Positions 18,558 to 27,133 of a stretch of 64,000 bases of DNA are shown here, in pieces (position 1 is the first letter of the stretch; each line of letters starts with the position of its first letter). The translations under genes were made by a program, and so were the position numbers. A model generated the notes under the pieces. It was not told where the DNA came from. It saw only the letters and a program-made list of their open reading frames with translations, and ran no database searches. Source of the DNA: Kordiimonas aquimaris (GTDB lineage Bacteria > Pseudomonadota > Alphaproteobacteria > Sphingomonadales > Kordiimonadaceae); NCBI RefSeq assembly GCF_025574485.1, contig NZ_JAOBPO010000003.1, positions 535,867 through 599,866 on the forward strand, in the 5' to 3' direction.

Positions 18558-19603
18558 TAGGTATTCCTCAATGGCAAAGCTTGCTGCAAACGCTGCTCAA
18601 CTTTATTCTCTAGAGTCTGATAAAAAACATCATCATTGCTATGGTCATAGCCTGACGGTTTAGGTTCATATAAACCGTCCAGAGCACTCAGAGCTGTATC
18701 ACCCGAGCCAATAGCATTCATAAGCGTTGTAATTTTGCCGTTGAAATCCTGATTAAGCTCATCGTAATCCAGAAATACATCAGCGTCTCTCAACGCAAAC
18801 AATTCTGACAGCCTTGAAATCAGGTAATGTATCTCATAAGGGTGCGTTTCATCCGGATCTGACCATAGAAATGGAAACGTTAAAGATAAGTCACGGTACC
18901 AGGACAGAAGGTAAAACCGACACAGACCATCGAAACTAGTCAAGGTCCATTCCTGATTATTTTCTGCCCCATTCAGCGTCGATCGCCACGTATCTCTGTG
19001 CTCTCTGCGAAGGTGAATAATTTTAGCTTCAGGAAACCTTGCTTTTAAGAATGGCAAGCGGAAATCTACCCGGTTGAACTGTAAAACCGGGCGCTTAGGC
19101 GCAGCTTCAACCATCGCCTGAACGTATTTCTCCAGCCTCTTTTCTTTGCTCTCACTGCCAAGCGCTAGCCGGTGATACGTCCAGTCTTCTCTAAAGAACT
19201 GACCTAAATGCGCCAGGTTTTCATAATTAACCGCATAGTCAGATACACCGCGATGTGTGTTATCAATTCTGTCGCCTCGATGTTCTCGGTCAAACCACCG
19301 TCGCTCATTCAACGGTTCGTAGTATGACGTAAAGCCTTTTAACCTGTGAAAAACCTGCCAAAGCAATGTGGAACCACTTCTAAAACGCGCTGTGATAAAG
19401 AGCGGATTATTTGCAGGCATCAATTGCGCAGATTCGACAGGAAAAGGTTCCAATGGTGACACATAAGCAGGAAGAGCTATATGTGAGCGAAGTACCGAAA
19501 TTACAGAGGAAGCAACGCGGTGCAGCGTGGGCCGTGTCATCAAATTGCGCTTTATCTTAGCCGATAGCATACTGAATAGCTTCTCTTCGTTCCTTGACAT
19601 CAT
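18557..19603 (-). CDS. Sulfotransferase-family protein
   Basis: 348 residues. A P-loop-like PAPS-binding segment, ITARFRSGSTLLWQVF, lies near residue 70, followed by YYEPLNERRWF and a second conserved stretch HLRREHRDTWRSTL (~residue 190) that would bind the 3'-phosphate. These are features of the Sulfotransfer_1/3 clan; the acceptor is unknown. It is the first gene of a two-gene unit with the alpha/beta hydrolase. The start could be either of two adjacent ATGs. Confidence 0.78.
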   Translation of the reverse strand: MMSRNEEKLFSMLSAKIKRNLMTRPTLHRVASSVISVLRSHIALPAYVSPLEPFPVESAQLMPANNPLFITARFRSGSTLLWQVFHRLKGFTSYYEPLNERRWFDREHRGDRIDNTHRGVSDYAVNYENLAHLGQFFREDWTYHRLALGSESKEKRLEKYVQAMVEAAPKRPVLQFNRVDFRLPFLKARFPEAKIIHLRREHRDTWRSTLNGAENNQEWTLTSFDGLCRFYLLSWYRDLSLTFPFLWSDPDETHPYEIHYLISRLSELFALRDADVFLDYDELNQDFNGKITTLMNAIGSGDTALSALDGLYEPKPSGYDHSNDDVFYQTLENKVEQRLQQALPLRNT

Positions 19604-19782
19604 CCATTAAGCACATTGATGGTCACTTGTGAACCATGCACTCGCATCAATCACAAGTTGAACGAATAGTGATAATTAAACGACCCTCATTGAACTGATT
19701 TTGGTGGCAGCTTTCCATTTTTAGGTTAGAATATGCTTTTAATGCAAATGTAAGCACTCTTCGTAAAATGTAGGGAATAAAG

Positions 19783-20016
19783 ATGGCAATGATCGCGGAC
19801 GATATTGAGCAGCTTATCCGGGAAGACATGCCTGGAGCTGAAGTGCGTATAGAAGACCTGCGCGGTGATGGTGACCATTATGCGGCCCATGTCGTATATG
19901 AAGGCTTTCGCGGCAAATCACGTGTGCAACAACACCAGATGGTATATAAAAGCCTCAAGGGGCGTATGGGCGGCGAGCTACACGCTTTAGCACTGCAAAC
20001 AAGTGTTCCAGAATAA
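19783..20016 (+). CDS. BolA-family protein
   Basis: 77 residues. It has the BolA fold, with VRIEDLRGDGDHYAAHVVYEGFRGK leading to the conserved VQQHQMVYKSL and a helical C-terminus. BolA proteins form [2Fe-2S]-bridged complexes with CGFS monothiol glutaredoxins, and the gene for one follows at 20146. In many Alphaproteobacteria this pair lies directly after purL; here ~6 kb of other genes intervene. Confidence 0.92.
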   Translation: MAMIADDIEQLIREDMPGAEVRIEDLRGDGDHYAAHVVYEGFRGKSRVQQHQMVYKSLKGRMGGELHALALQTSVPE

Positions 20017-20145
20017 TTAAATGACAAATTTCATGTTTAAGCCAATAATTAAGATTAATTTGGTCTTATTTTGACGCAGCCCCTTGGCATGAGGCGTTCT
20101 TAAGCTTATGTGTACTGCAAATGAGCATAAATCAGGATTATAGTG

Positions 20146-20478
20146 ATGAGTGAAAACCCAGTATTCGATCGTATCGAAACATATGTAAAAAAAGACGATG
20201 TCGTGTTGTTTATGAAAGGCACACCCATATTTCCACAATGTGGCTTTTCAAGTGTTGTCGCACAGGTTCTACAACACCTTGATGTTTCCTATGAAAGCTA
20301 CAATGTACTCGAAGACATGGAAATTCGCGAAGGCATTAAAGCTTACTCGGACTGGCCTACAATCCCTCAGCTTTATGTTAAGGGCGAGTTTGTTGGTGGC
20401 TGCGACATTATTAAAGAAATGTTTGAAGCTGGCGAATTACAGCAATTGCTGGCAGACCACAACTTAGTCAAAAACTAA
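20146..20478 (+). CDS. grxD: CGFS monothiol glutaredoxin (Grx4/GrxD type)
   Basis: 110 residues from the ATG at 20146; a GTG three bases upstream is possible. The active site [12 protein letters not shown] has a single Cys32 followed by GFS. Further marks are [19 protein letters not shown], with the cis-Pro and glutathione-binding GG. Such proteins carry and deliver [2Fe-2S] clusters and pair with BolA proteins. It sits downstream of the BolA gene on the same strand. Confidence 0.95.
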   Translation: MSENPVFDRIETYVKKDDVVLFMKGTPIFPQCGFSSVVAQVLQHLDVSYESYNVLEDMEIREGIKAYSDWPTIPQLYVKGEFVGGCDIIKEMFEAGELQQLLADHNLVKN

Positions 20479-20513
20479 GTAGTACATACCCCACAAAAGG
20501 TAAGGATTTACTC

Positions 20514-21575
20514 ATGGAAATGCGTCAACTCGGCCGCACAGACATTCGTGTGAGTAAAATCTGCCTTGGAACAATGACGTGGGGCGAACAGAATACAGAA
20601 GCTGAAGGGCATGCCCAAATTGAATTGGCGCTAACCTACGGCGTCAATTTCCTTGATACTGCCGAAATGTATTCTGTGCCGGCACGACCTGAAACATATG
20701 GTCGCACTGAAGAAATTATCGGGTCCTGGCTCAAGAAATCAAGCAAACGCAAAGATGTGGTTATTGCAAGTAAAGTTGCGGGACCGATGCCAACATTAAA
20801 GCATATCCGCACAGATATGCTTAGAAACGGGCGAAATGACCTGGACCGTGCATCCGTAATTGCCGCGTGCGATGCAAGTTTGAAACGCCTCGGTACAGAC
20901 TATATAGACCTTTACCAAACTCATTGGCCAAGCAGGCCGACAAACTTCTTTGGCAAGCTGCACTATAGGTCATCGGGTAGCGAAGATTCCTCCGTCCCAC
21001 TAGAAGAAACGCTTTCTGCCATGCAAGAACTGGTGGCGGCAGGCAAAATACGCGCGGTTGGTTTGTCAAACGAAACGCCGTGGGGGGCTTCGCACGCGCT
21101 AAGGCTTTCTGAAACAAGCAATATGCCGCGTGTGGCAAGCGTGCAAAACCCGTATAACCTGCTAAACAGATCATATGAAATTGGACTGGCTGAAATTTCC
21201 GAGCGAGAAAATTGTGGCCTACTTGCATACTCTCCTCTGGCTTCAGGCTTTCTTACGGGCAAATATGCGAACGGAGCTCGTCCAGAAAATGGTCGCCTGG
21301 TAAAATTCCCGCAAACTTTTGGCCGGTATCTTACCAAAAACGGCGAAGCTGCAATGGAAAGCTATGTCGCGCTAGCACGAGACAATGGCTACGACCCGGC
21401 ACAGTTCGCCAATATCTTTGTGAACATGCAAACGTTCCTGACGTCAAACATAATTGGCGCAACTTCGTTAGAGCAGCTTGAAACTGCGCTAAAAACCCAT
21501 GATATGAGCTTACCCAAAGACCTGCTTAAAGAAGTCAACAAAGTTGAAAAGCAGTACCCAGTACCCTGCCCTTAA
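20514..21575 (+). CDS. Aldo/keto reductase (Tas-like)
   Basis: 353 residues. NADP(H)-dependent TIM barrel with LGTMTWGEQNTE near the start and the catalytic tetrad recognisable as D (NFLDTAEMY), Y, K (VIASKVAG) and H (YQTHWP). An insert around RPTNFFGKLHYR and the overall length resemble the Tas group of aldo/keto reductases. AAAAGGTAAGG precedes the ATG. The physiological substrate is unknown. It is 36 bases after grxD and may be cotranscribed. Confidence 0.88.
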   Translation: MEMRQLGRTDIRVSKICLGTMTWGEQNTEAEGHAQIELALTYGVNFLDTAEMYSVPARPETYGRTEEIIGSWLKKSSKRKDVVIASKVAGPMPTLKHIRTDMLRNGRNDLDRASVIAACDASLKRLGTDYIDLYQTHWPSRPTNFFGKLHYRSSGSEDSSVPLEETLSAMQELVAAGKIRAVGLSNETPWGASHALRLSETSNMPRVASVQNPYNLLNRSYEIGLAEISERENCGLLAYSPLASGFLTGKYANGARPENGRLVKFPQTFGRYLTKNGEAAMESYVALARDNGYDPAQFANIFVNMQTFLTSNIIGATSLEQLETALKTHDMSLPKDLLKEVNKVEKQYPVPCP

Positions 21576-21584
21576 GCCACCTAT

Positions 21585-22322
21585 TTAATTAAGCGGTTTA
21601 CGATAAAGATGTGTGAAGCGATCACTCTCGCCAATCGCCAAATGCTCATCGCGGCGCGGTCCGCGAGACGATGGTGGCAATGAATACACACCCATCGGAT
21701 GGTCTTTGTTATCAAGCGCATTACGGTTCACATCCGAAGTGCGGATCAATTCAAAGCCAACCTTCTCAGCCATTGCCTTGAAATAGCTCTCGTTTATATA
21801 CCCGTTCTGGCCGTATGGGTCTTGCTCAACACCTTCATCACCAGCATGGTCCACAATCGCAAAATATCCTCCAGGCTTCAACATCCGGTACAGGTCGGCT
21901 ACATGATCCTCTGCCGGTTCACCGTATATTAGAAAACCATGTGCTCTAAATACGAAAACCATATCTATATCACCGTAAGGAACACCGTCCGCAGAGCCTT
22001 CAGGCCAGCCAGAGCGACCGCGCACGGGAAAATATTTACCACCACCTTCGGTGATTAAAGGTTCAATAATGCGGCGGTACCAGCCACCGCGACCACCAGG
22101 AAAAACCTCAACGACAGATTCAGTAGGATCAATACCAAAGAAGGTTAATGTTTCCAGTGGGTGCCTATATTTGTCCCGCGCTCTGTGATTTGCTGGTCTG
22201 TCATCATTATTAATAAGAGCAGCCAATTTTTGCTGCGTAGCGTCGGTTGCTTCTGGCCTATCAGCCTGAACGGGCGTCACAAATATAACCAAAAGAAACG
22301 CAAGATATGATATTTTACCCAT
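21585..22322 (-). CDS. Exported methyltransferase-like protein, copy 1
   Basis: 245 residues with a signal peptide (LLVIFVTPVQA-D). The mature protein follows a plan shared with three other genes here: a leading ...RP....ARD...HP-ET--FFGI segment, a SAM-motif-I-like region (VVEVFPGGRGGWY), an acidic strand, then RMLKPGGYFAIVDHAG and a C-terminus RFTHLYRKP. The family corresponds to predicted methyltransferases of the COG4798 kind. Motif I departs from GxGxG, so SAM binding is not assured. Export of a SAM-dependent enzyme is puzzling, because no periplasmic SAM supply is established. It is convergent with the aldo/keto reductase. Confidence 0.75.
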   Translation of the reverse strand: MGKISYLAFLLVIFVTPVQADRPEATDATQQKLAALINNDDRPANHRARDKYRHPLETLTFFGIDPTESVVEVFPGGRGGWYRRIIEPLITEGGGKYFPVRGRSGWPEGSADGVPYGDIDMVFVFRAHGFLIYGEPAEDHVADLYRMLKPGGYFAIVDHAGDEGVEQDPYGQNGYINESYFKAMAEKVGFELIRTSDVNRNALDNKDHPMGVYSLPPSSRGPRRDEHLAIGESDRFTHLYRKPLN

Positions 22323-22482
22323 GATATTTCCTGAAATTTTCAGCAGTATTCATCAGACACGAAATGCATCAACACCACGTGCTTAAGGCCTAAAGTACAT
22401 CACACTATTCCCAACATAACTAATCAAGAAGCAGTGAAATAAACGTTAGTTATTGATTACAAACTTCTGAGGTAAAATAAAA

Positions 22483-22502
22483 AAGGGCGCCGAAGCACCC
22501 TT
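22483..22502 (-). terminator. UUCG-loop Rho-independent terminator
   Basis: On the minus strand, AAGGGTGC-TTCG-GCGCCCTT is followed by a T-run. It lies just past the stop of the methyltransferase-like gene at 22529. Confidence 0.88.
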
Positions 22503-22528
22503 GATTGCAATGATAGTCGTTCAATAAA

Positions 22529-23305
22529 TCACTTTACGAATTTAATGATGTACCGGTCTGTTTTACCGCGTAATTCAGGACTAAACGGTGAAGTAGTGCC
22601 ATTGTCCTCAGGGTTAGCGAGTATATCGCTTTCACTGTCCACTTTAAAGCCTACCGAGGCCACCTGCTCTTTTACAAATTCAGAATTTATGCGGTGCAAC
22701 TTATCACCCATTTCTGAACCAGTACCATCTTCCGCTTGATGATCAATCACCACAAAAGCACCACCAGGTTTCAATGAATTATAGATAGAGGTCAGTACAG
22801 CGTTCATATCTTCCGGTTGTTTACGGGCTTCGTGATTAAAGAAATAATCGTGATACGCCAACACCGACATAACAAGATCGACGCTATTTTCTGGTAAGTT
22901 TACAGATTCGCTATCTTCATTAACTGGCACAACATTTTTCAAGCGCTGCTCAAAGCGCGCTGGCGCCTTCTTCTGCATAAAGGCCCAATACACAGCACCA
23001 TTATGTGCATAAACCTTGCCTTCATCGCCAACAGCGTGAGACAGAATTTCTGTGTAATAGCCTGCAGCTGAATTGATATCCAACACAGTCATGCCTGGTT
23101 TAACACCAGCGAATAACAAGACATCAGTTGGCTTTCTGTTAACATCACGAGCCACTTCCTGTTCAGGGCGAGCGTCATTATTTACTGCAGCAACAATGTG
23201 CCCGTGATGGTCTGCTACAGCCGGAACAGACATCGCAATTGCGCTTGCTGCAACTGAGGCAAGCACGGCGGCCCCGCCAATCATTGATTTATACTTTAGC
23301 TTCAT
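22529..23305 (-). CDS. Exported methyltransferase-like protein, copy 2
   Basis: 258 residues from the ATG at 23305 (AGAGGGACGCAAACT upstream); a 33-base extension is discarded. The signal peptide ends VPAVADHH. It shows the shared plan: RPEQEVARDVNRKPTDVLLF, motif I VLDINSAAGYYTEIL, a VMSVLAYHDYFF segment, LKPGGAFVVIDHQAE, and C-terminal RYIIKFVK. Motif I, with D and GYY, is closer to working SAM-dependent methyltransferases than copy 1. It has its own terminator. The body is most similar to copy 4 at 38040. Confidence 0.78.
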   Translation of the reverse strand: MKLKYKSMIGGAAVLASVAASAIAMSVPAVADHHGHIVAAVNNDARPEQEVARDVNRKPTDVLLFAGVKPGMTVLDINSAAGYYTEILSHAVGDEGKVYAHNGAVYWAFMQKKAPARFEQRLKNVVPVNEDSESVNLPENSVDLVMSVLAYHDYFFNHEARKQPEDMNAVLTSIYNSLKPGGAFVVIDHQAEDGTGSEMGDKLHRINSEFVKEQVASVGFKVDSESDILANPEDNGTTSPFSPELRGKTDRYIIKFVK

Positions 23306-23499
23306 AGTTTGCGTCCCTCTTAAGTAATTTATCCTCACTAAGCCCTATATTCTAACATAACGAATACTATCATCATACTGTATATCGGAAATATGACTAC
23401 AAATGGATATGATGTACAATTGTTAGATTACGAGTCACTCTGGCAACATTAGTCAAGTGTATTGGGATAAATAAACGACAACAGGGATAAGAGAATACA

Positions 23500-23946
23500 A
23501 TGCGTAAGATTATTCTACCGCCGATCGTTACGGTGCTCTGCTTACTTGGCATATATATGCTTAGAAAGTTTATAAGTTTAACCGAAATGCATCTCGGCAA
23601 TATCGAAAATGCCGGCTATGCAATCGCAGCCATCGGTGTCGCATTGCCGTTATGGGGGTCGCATGTCTTCAAACAGGCACAGACAAATATTTTACCTTAT
23701 AATGATCCTGACAACATCGTAACGGATGGCCCGTTCAGGTTTTCACGTAACCCTATGTATCTGGGAATGCTTTTAATACTCTTAGGCGTATTTGTAAAAG
23801 TTGGTTACTGGGAGAATATTATCTTCCCCGTCATTTTCTTTGCTGTTGCCAACTGGTGGTATATCCCCTTTGAAGAAAGTCGCATGCGCGCCGCTTTTGG
23901 TGATACGTTTGATACATACACTCAAAAGGTGCGGCGCTGGATTTGA
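23500..23946 (+). CDS. ICMT/PEMT-type integral membrane methyltransferase
   Basis: 148 residues with three to four hydrophobic helices (~5-20, 40-55, 85-102 and 108-125). The SAM-binding signature of isoprenylcysteine carboxyl methyltransferase-like proteins is present: DGPFRFSRNPMYLGM near residue 76 and EESRMRAAFGDTFDTY near the C-terminus. Bacterial members methylate lipids, small thiols or unknown acceptors. It lies between copies 2 and 3 of the exported methyltransferase-like proteins but on the opposite strand. Confidence 0.82.
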   Translation: MRKIILPPIVTVLCLLGIYMLRKFISLTEMHLGNIENAGYAIAAIGVALPLWGSHVFKQAQTNILPYNDPDNIVTDGPFRFSRNPMYLGMLLILLGVFVKVGYWENIIFPVIFFAVANWWYIPFEESRMRAAFGDTFDTYTQKVRRWI

Positions 23947-23967
23947 CAGTTGTTAAATACCAATGAA

Positions 23968-23994
23968 AAAAGGCGAGCCCAAAGCTCGCCTTTT
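23968..23994. terminator. Bidirectional hairpin terminator
   Basis: AAAAGGCGAGC and GCTCGCCTTTT arms around CCAAA, between convergent genes ending at 23946 (+) and 24019 (-). Confidence 0.9.
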
Positions 23995-24018
23995 GTATAA
24001 GTAGTTAGTCCGTAGTGA

Positions 24019-24903
24019 TTATTCCGGCTTACGGAACTTCAAGGTCATCCGATCACTTTCACCGATAGCTTCACGCTCAGCGCGCAGCTCAGGGTTATCC
24101 TTTGTGCCGTTCAACACAGGCAGTAAACGCCAAACAAAATCTTCCTCCGTAGGTATATCACGCGGGTTAGCGTTGATTTCGCTCGAACCAACAAACTCAA
24201 AACCGGCTGCCTTCATGTTAGCAATCAACGGTTCCTGTTTAATGTAACCATTAAAACCACGCGCCCACTCGTCACTATTTCCTGCAGGAGCACGGTGCTG
24301 AACAATACCAACAACGCCGCCTGGCTTAAGCGCATCATAAATGTCCGCAAATGCTTCAGTACGTGTACCACCAGCTTCTTCATGCTTGTTTAAGTGGTGC
24401 ATGGCACGAAACAGCAAAAATACGTCCACAGTACCTTTCAGGTTTTCCGGCATATCGCCAAAAAGAAAAGCATCAATATCTGTTTTACCTTCACCGCGCC
24501 AACCTTCAGCTTCTGCCGTAAACCTTGCAGGGAAGCCTTTATGGCGTTCCATTCTTTCGGCATTGTCACCAAAATCTATTGCACGATGCTTCTCAGAATA
24601 TTGCACACCGATCAATTTACCTTCGTCGCCGAGGTATGGCAGCAAAATATTGCTGTAGTAACTACCCGGTAAGGTATCTGCTACAATCATACCGGGCTCA
24701 ATACCGAAAAACTGAAGTGTTTCTTTTGGGTGACGAAACCCATAGCGCTTAATGCTACTTGTTGGTTGATCGCGAAGAATGCTTTCCAACAATAGTTCAT
24801 TATCTTTCTCGCCGTGGTGTTCTGCATTCACAGCAACACCGATCATTCCAAGTGTGACGGCGGCAACCGTTGTACGTATAAATGCTTGCCCCAAATTAAT
24901 CAT
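24019..24903 (-). CDS. Exported methyltransferase-like protein, copy 3
   Basis: 294 residues from the ATG at 24903 (GGGAGAGACACG upstream); the open frame extends 20 codons further without a signal-peptide start. The signal peptide ends VAVNAEHH. It shares the family plan: QPTSSIKRYGFRHPKETLQF, motif I region IVADTLPGSYYSNIL, LFRAMHHLNKHEEAGG, LKPGGVVGIVQHRAP, and C-terminal RMTLKFRKPE. Motif I lacks the glycine ladder. It is larger than its relatives because of an extra ~25-residue segment around ARGFNGYIKQEP. Confidence 0.76.
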   Translation of the reverse strand: MINLGQAFIRTTVAAVTLGMIGVAVNAEHHGEKDNELLLESILRDQPTSSIKRYGFRHPKETLQFFGIEPGMIVADTLPGSYYSNILLPYLGDEGKLIGVQYSEKHRAIDFGDNAERMERHKGFPARFTAEAEGWRGEGKTDIDAFLFGDMPENLKGTVDVFLLFRAMHHLNKHEEAGGTRTEAFADIYDALKPGGVVGIVQHRAPAGNSDEWARGFNGYIKQEPLIANMKAAGFEFVGSSEINANPRDIPTEEDFVWRLLPVLNGTKDNPELRAEREAIGESDRMTLKFRKPE

Positions 24904-25129
24904 CGTGTCTCTCCCAAAGTGATAAACGATAGTACGTATAAAATTCGCGTGAAAGATAGCCAAAACATCACAGCTTTACTACCATGAGTGTATACAATCA
25001 CACAGCTGTGATAAAAACTGCCCAAAGAGCGCTATATCCATAGGAACAATTCACATTCAATTTATAATTAGTAAACTGACCTTCTTACTGTTTTACGTAT
25101 AGTGATGCTGATTGCAAAGAGGAATAAAC

Positions 25130-27097
25130 GTGGAATTCGTTCTCATATCGTCAAACATCGCAAACACGCATGCCAAAACAATTGAACAAGCCTTGGCAAG
25201 CGCACCGCGCATGGCAAGTGTTGATGGCCCCTTAAGACTTTATAACTTCGGCGGCCTTATGCTTGCAGCCAGCGGAACGCAAAAAACACCAAAAGAAGGC
25301 GAGGAAGAAGAAAACAATATTATATTGTGGGACGGGCACGGCGTAACCCGCACGCAAGCTTTCTCAAGCGGTACAGATGCATCTTTAGATGAAACATCTG
25401 CGAACAATTATATCAATTCTTGCCTCAAAGGAGAAAAAACAGATACACGCGGCGTTTTTACAGCGGTGCGCGTCAATGTAAATTCCAAGGCATTTACAGC
25501 AACTATCGATCCGCTATCACAGTATCCTCTTTTCATATACCAATTTGGTCATAGCCTCATCATCGGAAACAGCATTTATTTAGTTGAAGCTGCAGCTCGC
25601 GGTATAGGGCTTCCTGTAACGCGCAGTACACGTTCAGGTGCATTTGAAGCAGCGTTTGGGGTTGGCGCTGGTTTGGAAACTGGCATCAAAGAAATTAAGC
25701 TACTCCCGAATGGACGCGCCGTCACCGGTATAGGCGTTAATTCCCGGCTAGTCCCTGTCAGCGGCATGAACGCTTATGCGCATACCCCTTACGAGGAATT
25801 ACTTGAGCTTGCAGCTGATCGCCTCAGCGAATACATGTCACTTCTAAAGTTTACCACAGCACGCAGTGACCTCATCTTTGATCTGACAGGCGGCCTTGAC
25901 AGTCGCATCACCCTCGCCGCTGCGATAAATGCAGGCATCAAGGACCTTAAAATATTTTCAGGCGGCAGCGACCAGAGCGCAGACAAACAGATAGCTTACC
26001 AAATAGGCGATCGCTATAACGCGCGAGCCGTTAACTTTCCAGAAAACCACGCAGGTGCGCAACACACATCACAAACTATGGCTCGCCGTGCTATATACCG
26101 AAGCCAAGGCTCTTCGAACCTTTACGCATACAGCCTTGGCACCCAGCGCCTCGGCGGTACTTTTCGCGTACGAGGCGGCGCGGGTGAAATAACACGTTCA
26201 TTCATTGACCCTCCCGGCAAGTCTCTGTTTTGGCATAAACCCCTTAGTGGCCTTGGCAAGTTCTCACGCGGCGAGCCTGTTTTTTCAACGTGTATTGGTG
26301 CGCATTGGCGTGGTGTTTCAGACGAACGACTAAGACATGCCGCTTTGTGGGCACATGCATATTGCAACAGCCCAGCATCACATCACCAGTTGTACCGCGC
26401 TCGTTTCCTACGTGAAGGTACGAGCAGCGTCATCGACGGTTTAATGACACGTGCGCGCACAACACACTCGATGGGGATGGATTTTTACATGCGAGACCGG
26501 GCACGCCGGCATTTTGGCTTTATGTCGCGTGGGCTTAACATGGCATATGGTGCTTTTGAGCCGTTGATGGACCCCGTTATTATGGCTGCCGCTAACGCAC
26601 TGCCCTCAGAAGAACGCGCAGCCGGCAAATTAACATTTGATCTTATTGAAAAACTGGCTGGAAAAAGCCTGCTTAAAATTCCATTCGGGCCATCGTCTTT
26701 AAGTGCTGTTATGCAAACCGCTCTCGCTAGACGACTGGACGTCAAAGAAAAAACGCTGAAATTCAAGCCCGGGAAACTAACTGAACTCAAAAAAGCGCGT
26801 ATATTTTCAGCTAAGGCCCCAAACATTCAGTATACAGAAAAACCGCCCGCGGACCTCGGAAAATGGGCCCAAAGTCTTTGGCACAACCGCTATTACTTCG
26901 AAACACTCGCGGGTAGCATTCCCAGAGATAATGATTACTGGCAATATCTTGACAGGAACGTTTTCTTAAAAACTTTAAAATCAAACAGCTATTTCATGAA
27001 TAATGAAACTACCGCCATGCGCGGCATACGCCTGATGCATACACTTATATGGATGGCAGGCGAAGAAGATGCGACAAGTATAAAGACTGTTATCTAG
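25130..27097 (+). CDS. Asparagine-synthetase-related protein without the glutaminase Cys
   Basis: 655 residues. The GTG at 25130 follows GAGGAA and is preferred to an upstream in-frame start at 25112. The N-terminal half has the AsnB-type glutaminase fold (LYNFGGLMLAASG, DPLSQYPLFIY), but no Cys follows the initiator, so it should not hydrolyse glutamine. The C-terminal half has the ATP-pyrophosphatase loop DLTGGLDSRITL (~residue 250; Thr replaces the usual Ser) and FSGGSDQSADK. Such proteins form amide or other ATP-activated bonds in surface-glycan or peptide pathways. No precursor peptide or partner enzyme is adjacent. Confidence 0.78.
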   Translation: MEFVLISSNIANTHAKTIEQALASAPRMASVDGPLRLYNFGGLMLAASGTQKTPKEGEEEENNIILWDGHGVTRTQAFSSGTDASLDETSANNYINSCLKGEKTDTRGVFTAVRVNVNSKAFTATIDPLSQYPLFIYQFGHSLIIGNSIYLVEAAARGIGLPVTRSTRSGAFEAAFGVGAGLETGIKEIKLLPNGRAVTGIGVNSRLVPVSGMNAYAHTPYEELLELAADRLSEYMSLLKFTTARSDLIFDLTGGLDSRITLAAAINAGIKDLKIFSGGSDQSADKQIAYQIGDRYNARAVNFPENHAGAQHTSQTMARRAIYRSQGSSNLYAYSLGTQRLGGTFRVRGGAGEITRSFIDPPGKSLFWHKPLSGLGKFSRGEPVFSTCIGAHWRGVSDERLRHAALWAHAYCNSPASHHQLYRARFLREGTSSVIDGLMTRARTTHSMGMDFYMRDRARRHFGFMSRGLNMAYGAFEPLMDPVIMAAANALPSEERAAGKLTFDLIEKLAGKSLLKIPFGPSSLSAVMQTALARRLDVKEKTLKFKPGKLTELKKARIFSAKAPNIQYTEKPPADLGKWAQSLWHNRYYFETLAGSIPRDNDYWQYLDRNVFLKTLKSNSYFMNNETTAMRGIRLMHTLIWMAGEEDATSIKTVI

Positions 27098-27111
27098 GCA
27101 GTCTTTATACT
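27077..27111. repeat. 13-bp perfect inverted repeat across the stop of the Asn-synthetase-like gene
   Basis: Arms AGTATAAAGACTG and CAGTCTTTATACT, loop of nine, include the last codons and the TAG stop. No T-run follows on the plus strand. It may be a weak terminator or an mRNA-end structure, and it resembles in style the repeat after purL. Confidence 0.55.
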
Positions 27112-27133
27112 TCCCATTCATGACTTTATAAAT

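Noticed and set aside
25130-27097. Lasso-peptide or other RiPP cluster around the asparagine-synthetase-like gene
   Set aside because: No precursor peptide, transglutaminase-like protease or exporter is next to it.
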